DNA from: Coriobacteriaceae bacterium
Lineage (GTDB): Bacteria; Actinomycetota; Coriobacteriia; Coriobacteriales; Coriobacteriaceae
Direction of reading: 5' to 3'
NCBI GenBank assembly: GCA_025757745.1
Contig: CP107217.1
Coordinates: forward strand, 1,116,001 to 1,180,000
DNA: 64,000 nucleotides
Both the position numbers and the translations under genes were made by a program. The notes under the pieces are model-generated. The model did no database searches. It worked only from the letters and a program-made list of their open reading frames with translations, and was not told the DNA's origin. Positions 44,098 to 52,280 of this stretch are shown here, one piece after another (the first letter of the stretch is position 1; each line of letters starts with the position of its first letter).

Positions 44098-45393
44098 ATG
44101 CTCGCCTTTTTACAAACCAACACACCCATCGTGATCTTCAACCAGATTGTCGTCACGCTGCTCACGGTCTGCTTTCTGTACCAGGTGGTCTTCTTTGTCA
44201 TTGGCGCTCTTCGTGGCGAGGTCGCGCCCCCTAAGGCCAATAAACTGCATCGTTATGCCTTCTTTATCGCGGCGCATAACGAGGAGGCCGTAATCGCCAA
44301 CCTCGTTCGCTCCATCAAGGATCAGGATTATCCGTCCGAGCTTATCGAGGTCTTTGTGGTCGCCGACGCCTGCACCGACAACACGGCACAGCTTGCGCGT
44401 GAGGCGGGCGCCATTGTCTATGAGCGCAACGACCTGGCCCGTAAGGGTAAGAGCTGGGTCATGGACTTTGGTTTCGACCGTATCCTTAACGAGTATCCCG
44501 ATACGTTTGAAGGCTACTTTATCTTCGATGCCGATAACGTCATCTCCCGCGATTACGTGTCCAAGATGAACGATGCCTTTGACCAGGGCTTCCATGTGGT
44601 CACGAGCTATCGCAATTCCAAGAACTTCGGCAGCTCGTGGATCTCGGCGGCTAATGCCACGTGGTACCTGCGCGAGGCGCGCTTTCTCAACAACGCGCGC
44701 AACATCTGCAAGACGTCTTGCGCCGTCTCGGGTTCGGGCTACCTCATCTCCGCCAGTGTTATCGAGGGCATGCACGGCTGGCAGTTCCACACGCTGACCG
44801 AGGATATTCAGTTCACCACGTTCTGCGCCATTCACGGCATTCGCATTGGCTATGCACCGGCGGAGTTCTTTGACGAACAGCCCGTGACGTTTAAGGCTTC
44901 CTGGAAGCAGCGTATGCGCTGGACCAAGGGCTTCTACCAGGTGTTCTTTACGTATGGAAAGCACCTGGTCAAATCGACCTTTCGCTACCATCGCTTTGCC
45001 GCCTACGACATGTTTATGACGATCGCCCCGGGTATGTTGCTATCGCTGATCTCGATGCTCGCCAATGCCACGTTCCTGATTGTGGGCGGTCTTTCGCACG
45101 GCTTCCTGGCCACCGAGGTTGAGATGCAGGCGTGCGCCGCTTCTCTCATTATGACCTTCGCCATGATGTATCAGACGTTCTTTATCCTGGCGCTGCTCAC
45201 GACCATCTTTGAGTACAAGCACATTCACTGCGCGCAAAAGTGGCGTCTGGTGACCAACCTGTTTACCTTCCCGATCTTTATGTTCAGCTATATCCCCATT
45301 ACGGTGGCAGCACTGTTCTTGAAGGTCGACTGGGTGCCGACGCAGCACGCCGTGAGCGTTACCCTCGACGAGGTCATGCAAGGCGCCAAATAA
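44098..45393 (+). CDS. Membrane glycosyltransferase family 2 protein
   Basis: 431 residues from ATG 44098 (GGGAG 5 bases upstream). One N-terminal membrane helix is followed by a GT2 catalytic domain: AAHNEEAVIANLVRSIKDQDYP, VADACTDNTA, FDADN (D-x-D), TEDIQFT and QRMRW (Q-x-x-RW). Several C-terminal membrane helices follow (about 300-420). This is the layout of processive cellulose/chitin/hyaluronan-synthase-like enzymes. The sugar donor and product are unknown; it stands alone, without polysaccharide genes. Confidence 0.88.
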   Translation: MLAFLQTNTPIVIFNQIVVTLLTVCFLYQVVFFVIGALRGEVAPPKANKLHRYAFFIAAHNEEAVIANLVRSIKDQDYPSELIEVFVVADACTDNTAQLAREAGAIVYERNDLARKGKSWVMDFGFDRILNEYPDTFEGYFIFDADNVISRDYVSKMNDAFDQGFHVVTSYRNSKNFGSSWISAANATWYLREARFLNNARNICKTSCAVSGSGYLISASVIEGMHGWQFHTLTEDIQFTTFCAIHGIRIGYAPAEFFDEQPVTFKASWKQRMRWTKGFYQVFFTYGKHLVKSTFRYHRFAAYDMFMTIAPGMLLSLISMLANATFLIVGGLSHGFLATEVEMQACAASLIMTFAMMYQTFFILALLTTIFEYKHIHCAQKWRLVTNLFTFPIFMFSYIPITVAALFLKVDWVPTQHAVSVTLDEVMQGAK

Positions 45394-45401
45394 CCACGAT
45401 C

Positions 45402-45442
45402 AAAACCACCACAAAGGGGACAGGCACTTTTGTGGTGGTTTT
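45402..45442 (+). terminator. Repeat-derived terminator, copy B
   Basis: AAAACCACCACAAA and TTTGTGGTGGTTTT enclose GGGGACAGGCACT, followed by a T-run. It is nearly identical to the minus-strand reading of 37758-37718 and lies 8 bases after the glycosyltransferase stop. Confidence 0.88.
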
Positions 45443-45474
45443 TGCGTTTGAGCTGCTGCCCAAGGAGGTGTTAG

Positions 45475-45897
45475 ATGGTCTATATTCCGTTTTGGATTTG
45501 CATCTTTGCCGGCGCGGCGATTGATGCCCGCGAGCGACGGTTTCCCAATCAGCTTGCCGGCGCGTGTGCGGTGGCGGCGTTTGCAGGCGTTTGGCTCGAC
45601 AAGGGCGTTAACACGGCGCTTGACCATGCCGGTCTTGCTGCCATCGCCTACCTTGCCCTTATGCTTACTGAGTCGCTTTGGCGTCGTGTTCGCCACGCTC
45701 CCGGCATTGGTATGGGGGACGCCAAGGCGCTCTTTGCCCTTTGTACCTTCGATCTCTTGGGTGGTATCGTCGCGTTTGCGGCTGCGCTCCTGGCCCTTGC
45801 CGCCGCCTGTCTCATCATAAAATCACGCTCCTTGCCATTGCTGCCGTTTTTAGTGCCGATATTTGCCATAATCGAGGTCGTGGGTAGTACGCTGTAA
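45475..45897 (+). CDS. A24 family prepilin peptidase, stand-alone catalytic domain
   Basis: A 140-residue integral membrane protein. The two catalytic aspartates are in AAIDARERRFPN (about residue 18) and GIGMGDAK (the G-x-GD motif near residue 80). It lacks the N-terminal methyltransferase domain of full PilD. It would cleave class III signal peptides of type IV pilin-like proteins. No pilin or secretion genes are nearby. Confidence 0.85.
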   Translation: MVYIPFWICIFAGAAIDARERRFPNQLAGACAVAAFAGVWLDKGVNTALDHAGLAAIAYLALMLTESLWRRVRHAPGIGMGDAKALFALCTFDLLGGIVAFAAALLALAAACLIIKSRSLPLLPFLVPIFAIIEVVGSTL

Positions 45898-45928
45898 CCG
45901 TTTGCGCGCCCTTTTTAAGGAGCATGCC

Positions 45929-47176
45929 ATGGCAACCAATCAACAGACAGCCGCCATTAAGGCGCGTATGGATCGCATTCCCGCGGCGTTGTCGCCCGAG
46001 TTGGTCGGGCGTATCGCCGCCGACCGCGCCTCGGGTGTCGTTAATCCCTATCGATGTGGTGACGACCAGGTCATTCGACGCTTCGATCGAGCCGCAGATG
46101 TGGGCACGCTCATGCGTCCGGCATTTATGCGCGATACCGAAAAGATTTTGCATCTGCCCGCATACACCCGTTATGCAGGCAAAACGCAGGTCTTTAGTTT
46201 TCGCAGCAACGACGACCTGTCGCGTCGCGGCCTGCACGTGCAGCTTGTTTCGCGCATCGCGCGCGATATCGGACGTGCCCTGGGGCTCAACTGCGATCTG
46301 ATCGAGGCGATTGGCTTAGGCCACGACTTGGGCCACACGCCCTTTGGCCATGCCGGTGAGCGATTCCTCAACGATATCTATCACGAGCGCACGGGTCGTT
46401 ATTTTTTCCATAACGTGCAGTCGGTCCGCGTGCTCGACGCGCTGTACGGCCGCAACGTGTCGCTCCAGACGCTCGACGGCGTGCTATGCCACAACGGTGA
46501 GTACGAACAGCGTGTGTTTGAGCTTTCGGACATGAGCTCCTTTGACCAGTTCGACCTTACGGTTGAGGATTGCATTGCCACAGGTTACAGCGCAATTGAG
46601 CACCTGCGCCCCATGACGCTCGAGGGCTGCGTGGTTCGCATCTCGGATATCCTTGCCTACGTGGGGCGCGATCGCCAAGACGCCATTTCGGCGGGTCTGC
46701 TGTCACCCGACGCCTTTGACGATGACCTGGGCGGGGCATACAACAGCTGGATCCTTACGCATGCCTCCATCGATATCGTCGAGCACAGCTATGGTAAGCC
46801 ACGCATCGAGATGAGCGAGGACCTGTTTGAGGAGATCCGCCGAGCCAAGCGCGAGAACTACGAGAAGATCTATAGCAAGGGCGGCATTGAAGGCGACTCC
46901 GAAGCGGAGCTGCGCGAGGCCTTCGAAAAGCTCTACGACCGTTGCCTGCAGGATATAAACGAAGGCGACGAGTCTTCGTATATCTTTAAGCACCACATTT
47001 CTCGCATTGAGCGGCAGCTTTTCTACTACGATCGCACCTATGCCTGGCAGGACGACAAGGATCAAGCGGTGGTGGATTACATCGCGAGCATGACGGACGG
47101 CTATTTCTGCGAGCTTACGAGCAAGCTGTTCCCGGGATTGAAGTTTCCGCACCGTACCTATATTAACGAACGGTAG
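45929..47176 (+). CDS. HD-domain dGTPase-like phosphohydrolase
   Basis: 415 residues. The HD metal site is visible as HVQLVSRIARDIGRALGL, GLGHDLGHTPFGHAGE (HD pair) and a later RISDILAYVGRD Asp. The family hydrolyses dNTPs to deoxynucleosides and triphosphate. The ATG 45929 follows TTAAGGAG. It could instead act on other nucleotides; the metal ligands are all present. Confidence 0.85.
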   Translation: MATNQQTAAIKARMDRIPAALSPELVGRIAADRASGVVNPYRCGDDQVIRRFDRAADVGTLMRPAFMRDTEKILHLPAYTRYAGKTQVFSFRSNDDLSRRGLHVQLVSRIARDIGRALGLNCDLIEAIGLGHDLGHTPFGHAGERFLNDIYHERTGRYFFHNVQSVRVLDALYGRNVSLQTLDGVLCHNGEYEQRVFELSDMSSFDQFDLTVEDCIATGYSAIEHLRPMTLEGCVVRISDILAYVGRDRQDAISAGLLSPDAFDDDLGGAYNSWILTHASIDIVEHSYGKPRIEMSEDLFEEIRRAKRENYEKIYSKGGIEGDSEAELREAFEKLYDRCLQDINEGDESSYIFKHHISRIERQLFYYDRTYAWQDDKDQAVVDYIASMTDGYFCELTSKLFPGLKFPHRTYINER

Positions 47177-47230
47177 TTCGTATTTATTCGGTATACTGTT
47201 GGTGGAAAACGTTTTTGATTGACGCACGGG

Positions 47231-48586
47231 ATGGCTATGGACGACCTTTTTTCTGCTTCGACGCGCGAGCGTTCCTTTCAGAATGCGCCGCTTGCGGTGC
47301 GCATGCGGCCCAATTCGCTCGACGAGTATGTGGGCCAGCAAAAGGCCGTCGGTAAGGGTTCGTGGTTGCGTGCCGCGATTGAGCACGACGTGCTGTCGAG
47401 TGTGATTTTGTATGGGCCGGCCGGTACGGGCAAGACGACGCTGGCACATATTATCGCCAACCATACTAAGAGCGAGTTTGTCGAGGTCAGCGCTGTGACG
47501 GGCACCGTAAAGGATCTTCGTCGCGTGATCGACGAGGCTAAGACGCGCCTGAATACGTACGACCGCCGCACCATTCTTTTTATCGATGAGATTCATCGCT
47601 TTTCCAAGTCGCAGCAGGATGCCCTGCTGCATGCAGTTGAGAACCGTACCGTCATTATGATTGGCGCCACGACGGAGAATCCGTACTTCGAGGTCAACTC
47701 GGCATTGCTCTCGCGCGGTCGCGTGGTGGAACTTGAGCATCTTAAAGACGAGGATATCGCCACGCTTATTGAGCGTGCGCTCGAGGCGCCGCAGGGTTTG
47801 AACGGTAAGTTCTCGGCCGATGAGGATACGGTTAAGACCATTTGCACACTGGCAGCGGGTGACGCTCGATCGGCGCTCACGACGCTTGAGCTTGCGAGCG
47901 AGATTGCCGTCACGCGCCCCGATACCGAGGGAACGCCCGCGCCGGCGGCGGGGGAGCGCTATCCCATCACTGTTGACGACGTGAAGATTGCCAATCCGCG
48001 CCGTGGCTTTTCGTACGACAAAAACGGTGACATGCACTACGACATCATCAGTGCGTTTATTAAGTCTATGCGCGGTAGCGACCCCGATGCCACGATTTAT
48101 TGGCTCGCGCGCATGATTGACGCGGGGGAGGATCCTAAGTTTATCGCTCGTCGTATTATGATTCAGGCTTCTGAGGATGTTGGCAACGCCGACCCACAGG
48201 CGCTTTTGGTGGCACATGCCGCGTTTAAGTCTGCCGAGGTCATTGGCTATCCCGAGTGCCGTATTAATCTGGCTCAGGCTGCTCTCTATGTGTGCTTGGC
48301 GCCTAAATCGAACGCGTGCGAGGCTTCGATCGATGCGGCGTTGGCCGATATTCATTCAAGTGGGCTCCGCGAGGTGCCGAGTTATCTGCGCGATCGTCAT
48401 CGCCCGGGCAGCGACGAATACGGTGTGTATAAGTATCCGCATGATTATCCCGAAGGCTGGGTCGATCAGCGTTATTTGCCCGAGGGGCTGGAGCGCGGTG
48501 CGTTTTGGCAGCCTGCGGGCCGTGGCTGGGAAGAGTGGCGCGTAGAGCAAAGCGAGCGCGACCGTAGCGGCAGAGCGCCCAAGTAG
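47231..48586 (+). CDS. rarA: Replication-associated recombination protein A (MgsA/RarA), AAA ATPase
   Basis: 451 residues from ATG 47231 (TTG 47219 and ATG 47237 are alternatives). RMRPNSLDEYVGQ, Walker A GPAGTGKTT, Walker B FIDEIHRF and sensor GATTENPYFEVNSALLSR define the clamp-loader-like RarA family. The C-terminal tetramerisation part includes SAFIKSMRGSDPDA and YKYPHDYP. It acts at stalled replication forks. A TATACT -10-like box lies at 47192-47197. An AGGTCC-TT-GGGACCT mini-hairpin begins at its stop codon. Confidence 0.94.
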   Translation: MAMDDLFSASTRERSFQNAPLAVRMRPNSLDEYVGQQKAVGKGSWLRAAIEHDVLSSVILYGPAGTGKTTLAHIIANHTKSEFVEVSAVTGTVKDLRRVIDEAKTRLNTYDRRTILFIDEIHRFSKSQQDALLHAVENRTVIMIGATTENPYFEVNSALLSRGRVVELEHLKDEDIATLIERALEAPQGLNGKFSADEDTVKTICTLAAGDARSALTTLELASEIAVTRPDTEGTPAPAAGERYPITVDDVKIANPRRGFSYDKNGDMHYDIISAFIKSMRGSDPDATIYWLARMIDAGEDPKFIARRIMIQASEDVGNADPQALLVAHAAFKSAEVIGYPECRINLAQAALYVCLAPKSNACEASIDAALADIHSSGLREVPSYLRDRHRPGSDEYGVYKYPHDYPEGWVDQRYLPEGLERGAFWQPAGRGWEEWRVEQSERDRSGRAPK

Positions 48587-48681
48587 GTCCTTGGGACCTC
48601 GCACATTCCCTTTGGGTATCTTTCCCCTTCTTTGGGGTACCATGAACAGCGTCTGTATTTCGATTCCTTCGGGAGGCTTGT

Positions 48682-49272
48682 ATGAGTCCCATTCAAATCG
48701 CCCTGCTGCTGCTCGCCGTTGCCGGTGTGTGGGCTGTTATCGAGCTCGCGCTCACGCTGCGAAAGACCCGCACCGTCGTTGATTCGCTCGATAAGACCGT
48801 GAGCGACCTTAACAACACCATCGCCGAGGCACAGCCGGTGGTAGCAAAGCTCGATGGCGCTGTCGATGAGCTCACCCCCGCGTTGGCTCAGGTTGAGCCG
48901 CTCCTCAAGTCGAGCAAGACCGCCGTCGACGCCCTTACCTCCAATCTCGTAGAGGTCGAAGCTGTGGTTCGCGACATTTCCGAGGTTACGGGCAGCGTGG
49001 CCGAGGCCAGCAATGCCGTATCGAGCGTGACTGATTCTGCTGCTGGTGCCGTGCAGAAACTCTTTAACAAGGTGAAGGCTCCCGCGGCCGACGCCGAGCG
49101 CACGCTTTCCGCTGCCGCCGAAGCCGAGCAGCCGACCGAGCGTGTCCTGATTGACGAAGCCGGGGACGATGCCGCTGCTGGTGACGATGATGCACAGAAG
49201 CCTGCTGCTAAAGCAGCCCAGTATTACACCTACACGCCCGCCGAGACCTCCGAGGAGTCCTGCGATGAGTAG
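48682..49272 (+). CDS. DUF948-like membrane-anchored coiled-coil protein
   Basis: 196 residues. One N-terminal membrane helix (about 3-24) is followed by a heptad-rich region (VVDSLDKTVSDLNNTIAEAQPVVAKLDGAVDEL...) to about residue 135 and an acidic, Ala-rich disordered tail. This is the DUF948 plan, a poorly understood family often near stress genes. Its stop overlaps the RsbW-like gene by 8 bases. The 95-base gap before it holds only a small hairpin. Confidence 0.75.
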   Translation: MSPIQIALLLLAVAGVWAVIELALTLRKTRTVVDSLDKTVSDLNNTIAEAQPVVAKLDGAVDELTPALAQVEPLLKSSKTAVDALTSNLVEVEAVVRDISEVTGSVAEASNAVSSVTDSAAGAVQKLFNKVKAPAADAERTLSAAAEAEQPTERVLIDEAGDDAAAGDDDAQKPAAKAAQYYTYTPAETSEESCDE

Positions 49273-49642
49273 CGAAGCAACTTGCCCCATCACGCTGACT
49301 GTTGCCGGGGATCCGCGTCTGGCACGCCTCGTACGTATGACGGCCGCCAACGTTGGTGCGCTGTGCTCCATGTCCGTCGATCGCATCGAGGACATTCGTA
49401 TGGCTGCCGAGGAAGCCTTTATCTTTGGCTGCACGGCCGTTGATTCCGATGACATTTTGATCAAATTCGACGTCGACGAATCGCATGTGGGCATGACCTT
49501 TACCTTTGGCGATCAGGCGACTGTCGATGAGGATGACCAGGCTGCCGTGTATGCCGAGCTCATTCTGGCGAGCGTGTGCGATTCCTACGAAAAGACTGCG
49601 GCGCCCCTGACGCTTTCCCTCGACCTCAAGGCGGATATCTAA
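49265..49642 (+). CDS. Degenerate RsbW/SpoIIAB-like protein (putative anti-sigma factor)
   Basis: 125 residues directly upstream (1 base) of a SigB/SigF-type gene. The size, position and helix IEDIRMAAEEAFIFG suggest an anti-sigma kinase of the GHKL fold. The asparagine of the N-box (E-x-x-x-N, Mg-binding) is Phe or Gly here, and no D-x-G-x-G box is seen (the corresponding stretch is TFGDQATVDEDDQ). Kinase activity is therefore doubtful. No RsbV-type anti-anti-sigma gene is next to it. The family call is tentative. Confidence 0.6.
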   Translation: MSSEATCPITLTVAGDPRLARLVRMTAANVGALCSMSVDRIEDIRMAAEEAFIFGCTAVDSDDILIKFDVDESHVGMTFTFGDQATVDEDDQAAVYAELILASVCDSYEKTAAPLTLSLDLKADI

Positions 49643-49643
49643 T

Positions 49644-50435
49644 ATGACCGAACGTTCCCGGAGCGGTAAGACCGCTTGGGACAAGGAGAAAACCCGCGAG
49701 CTGTTTCGTCGCTACAAAGAGACCGGTGATCCGGACGCACGTGAGCAGCTCGTCATGTCCCATATGAACCTGGTAAGGTTTCTTGCCAACAAATTTAAGA
49801 ACCGCGGCGAGCCGCTCGACGACCTCATGCAGGTCGGCTATCTGGGTTTGCTCAAGGCTATCGACCGCTTTGATCCCGAGCGCGGACTCGAGTTCACGAC
49901 GTTTGCCACGCCTACCATCCTGGGCGAGATTAAGCGTCACTTCCGTGATAAGGGCTGGAGCGTGCGCGTGCCGCGCCGTTTGCAGGAGCTTTCTGCCAAG
50001 GTTAACCAAGCTACCGACAAGCTCACTAACGAGCTGCAGCGCTCGCCTAAGGTTGAAGAAATCGCTGAGTACCTGGGTGTGACCGTCGACGAGGTGCTGG
50101 AGGCCATGGAATCGTCTTCGGCCTATACCTCGGTGCCCATCGAGGCTCCTGGCGCGTCCGATTCCGATGATGCCCCCTCGATTCTCGACCGCTATGCCGA
50201 TGGCGACAACGAGCTCGATTTTACCGATGACCGCCTGGTGATCGAGGAAGCCATCCGTGATTTCTCGCCGCGCGAGCGCGAGGTTATCGAGCTGCGTTTT
50301 GTGAAGGGCATGACCCAGATCGAGATCGCAAAGAAGCTGGGAATCTCGCAGGTGCAGGTCTCGCGCCTGCTGCGCCGTACCCTTAAGAAGATTCAAGATA
50401 AGATTGACCCCGACGGAGTGATGGTTCGTTCATGA
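49644..50435 (+). CDS. SigB/SigF/SigG-family RNA polymerase sigma factor
   Basis: 263 residues with regions 2 (GEPLDDLMQVGYLGLLKAIDRFDPERGLEFTTFATPTILGEIKRHFRD), 3 (LTNELQRSPKVEEIAEYLGV) and 4 (PREREVIELRFVKGMTQIEIAKKLGISQVQVSRLLRR). It lacks region 1.1. Such sigma factors control general stress or developmental regulons. It is coupled to the RsbW-like gene upstream and overlaps the next gene by 4 bases. Confidence 0.92.
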   Translation: MTERSRSGKTAWDKEKTRELFRRYKETGDPDAREQLVMSHMNLVRFLANKFKNRGEPLDDLMQVGYLGLLKAIDRFDPERGLEFTTFATPTILGEIKRHFRDKGWSVRVPRRLQELSAKVNQATDKLTNELQRSPKVEEIAEYLGVTVDEVLEAMESSSAYTSVPIEAPGASDSDDAPSILDRYADGDNELDFTDDRLVIEEAIRDFSPREREVIELRFVKGMTQIEIAKKLGISQVQVSRLLRRTLKKIQDKIDPDGVMVRS

Positions 50436-51841
50436 GTGAGCACCCCCAACAAACCGACCGCACGCTGCGCGATACCCGTATTCTGACGCTTCGCATTTGG
50501 GCTGTCGTCGGCTGCATTGTCATCGCCGCCGTCATCTTTAACCTTATGGGTATCCTGGCGCCGGTTATCGAGTTTCTCGCTGTCGGTTCCATCATCGCTT
50601 TTGTGATGTCGCCGATCACCAACTGGCTCGAGCATCACGGCGTCAACCGTGGCATTGGTTCGCTTATCGCGCTTATCGTCGTCGTCGCGGCGCTCGTTGG
50701 TGTCGTCTGTATCCTGTCGCCTATTTTGCTCGGTCAGATTATGGAAGTCCTGAGCCGTCTGCCTGAGCAGCTTCGCGTTGCGGGTGGCGATCTCAACGAG
50801 ATGATTTCGCACGCCAAGACGCTCAACAACACGCCGCTCAAGGAGTATTTGGACGATAATCTGTCCTCGCTGGTTACTGTGGCGTCCAAGTACGTCTCGC
50901 AAATCGCTGCCGAACTCGGTCGCGGTGTGTTCCCGCTCATTACCAACACGGCCTCGCAGCTGTTCGTCATCTTCCTGGGTTTGGTGCTTGCCTATTGGTT
51001 GGCCTGCGATTACCCCCGCATGCACCACGAGGTCTGCACCATCATTGGCCAGGAAAAGGAGACCTCGTACCGCTTTATGGTCGCGATTCTTTCGCGCTCG
51101 GTCGGCGGTTATATGCGCGGCATGGTCGTGACGTCCATCTGCGGTGGCATCCTCGCCTTTATCGGCTTTACGCTCATCGGCCATCCCTACGCGGCGCTCA
51201 TGGCCATTTTTACCGGCATCATGCATTTGGTCCCGGTTGTTGGCCCCTGGGTAAGCGCGGCGATCGCCACGGTGCTCGGCTTTATGTTCAGCCCCATGCT
51301 TGCGTTGTGGACGCTCGTTGTGACCATGGTGGCTCAAAACGTCACCGATAACGTCATTTCCCCCAAGGTCATGCAGAGTTCGGTGCAGGTGCATCCCGTC
51401 ATGAGCCTGACGGCGCTCGTTATTGGTTCGGCACTCATGGGTCCCATCGGCATGGTCATCGCTATTCCGCTATGCGCGGCCCTCAAGGGCATTTTCGTCT
51501 ACTACTTTGAGAACGAGACCGGCCGCCAGCTCGTGGCATACGATGGCGCCGTGTTTAAGGGCACGCCGTATCGCGATACCGAGGGTAACCCGGTCGCCGC
51601 CTATGACGCGCTTGGAGACGATACATTCATTTACGAGTCCGAGCTCATCGGCAACGAGACTGCGCCCGAGGCCCAGGCCATGCCCAAGCCCGAGCTCGAG
51701 AATCCCTGGATTAAGCTCTCGGGCCTGCAGCCCGATGCGACGGGTTTCTTCAAGAACCCCTTCGCCAAGGACGACGATTCCAGCATGGACGATACCAAAA
51801 CCGGCATCGACGGCTCTATGGACGATTCGGATTCTAAATAA
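50432..51841 (+). CDS. AI-2E family (UPF0118/PerM) membrane transporter
   Basis: A 469-residue polytopic membrane protein. About seven or eight hydrophobic helices, an extracellular-type amphipathic segment (EVLSRLPEQLRVAGGDLNEMI) and the conserved GPIGMVIAIPLCAALKGIFVYYFE match UPF0118. Some members export autoinducer 2; others are Na+/H+ antiporters. The acidic C-terminal tail (~85 residues) is cytoplasmic. It overlaps the sigma-factor gene by 4 bases. Confidence 0.87.
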   Translation: MSEHPQQTDRTLRDTRILTLRIWAVVGCIVIAAVIFNLMGILAPVIEFLAVGSIIAFVMSPITNWLEHHGVNRGIGSLIALIVVVAALVGVVCILSPILLGQIMEVLSRLPEQLRVAGGDLNEMISHAKTLNNTPLKEYLDDNLSSLVTVASKYVSQIAAELGRGVFPLITNTASQLFVIFLGLVLAYWLACDYPRMHHEVCTIIGQEKETSYRFMVAILSRSVGGYMRGMVVTSICGGILAFIGFTLIGHPYAALMAIFTGIMHLVPVVGPWVSAAIATVLGFMFSPMLALWTLVVTMVAQNVTDNVISPKVMQSSVQVHPVMSLTALVIGSALMGPIGMVIAIPLCAALKGIFVYYFENETGRQLVAYDGAVFKGTPYRDTEGNPVAAYDALGDDTFIYESELIGNETAPEAQAMPKPELENPWIKLSGLQPDATGFFKNPFAKDDDSSMDDTKTGIDGSMDDSDSK

Positions 51842-51847
51842 GTCCTA

Positions 51848-52087
51848 TTAACGTTTCTTGAAGTTGTAAATGACAAGAAACACGAGCAAAGCGACTGATA
51901 AGGGGCCGGCTACATAGAAAAAAAGAACGTCAATTGCGCGTAGAGTGTAATAAGCCTTATCGCCGGACATTACTGCATACAATGCGTAGCCAAATGCTGG
52001 TTGGCTTGCGTACCAGCAGAAGAAGGCCAAAAGCGCTAAAAGTGCTACTACCAGAAGTGCATTCAGGAAAAATCGTTTGCTTTTCAT
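51848..52087 (-). CDS. Small two-helix membrane protein
   Basis: 79 residues from ATG 52087, with GGAAGGAG at 7 bases. Two strongly hydrophobic helices (about 8-28 and 52-74) and a basic C-terminus (NFKKR) are all that can be seen. It is less GC-rich than its neighbours and is antisense to the surrounding operons. No family recognised. Confidence 0.6.
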   Translation of the reverse strand: MKSKRFFLNALLVVALLALLAFFCWYASQPAFGYALYAVMSGDKAYYTLRAIDVLFFYVAGPLSVALLVFLVIYNFKKR

Positions 52088-52178
52088 CGATCGCTCCTTC
52101 CAGGTGACTCTTATATGTAATTCTACAGCAGCCTGTTTCAAAGGACCGTTCAGTCCTAAATAACGTGCACTTTCGCTG

Positions 52179-52208
52179 GAGGGTCGCTGTTTGGCGACCC
52201 TCTTTTTT
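52179..52208 (+). terminator. Terminator upstream of alaS
   Basis: GAGGGTCGC pairs perfectly with GCGACCCTC around TGTTTG and is followed by six T residues. It probably ends transcripts coming from the sigma-factor operon. Its T-run overlaps the alaS -35 box. Confidence 0.85.
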
Positions 52209-52234
52209 GCACGGGGGCGGTTGGATGGTAATAT
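52207..52234 (+). promoter_or_regulatory. alaS promoter
   Basis: TTGCAC (52207-52212), 16 bases, TAATAT (52229-52234). The gene starts 46 bases after the -10 box. Confidence 0.75.
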
Positions 52235-52280
52235 CGTTACGTTAGAACTGTTTCGATGTGAAATCGAGGAGATTCCCTCT

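Noticed and set aside
48584..48601. Small palindrome AGGTCC-TT-GGGACCT at the rarA stop
   Set aside because: It again touches a stop codon, but with six or seven base pairs and no T-run it is too short to claim as an element without other copies.
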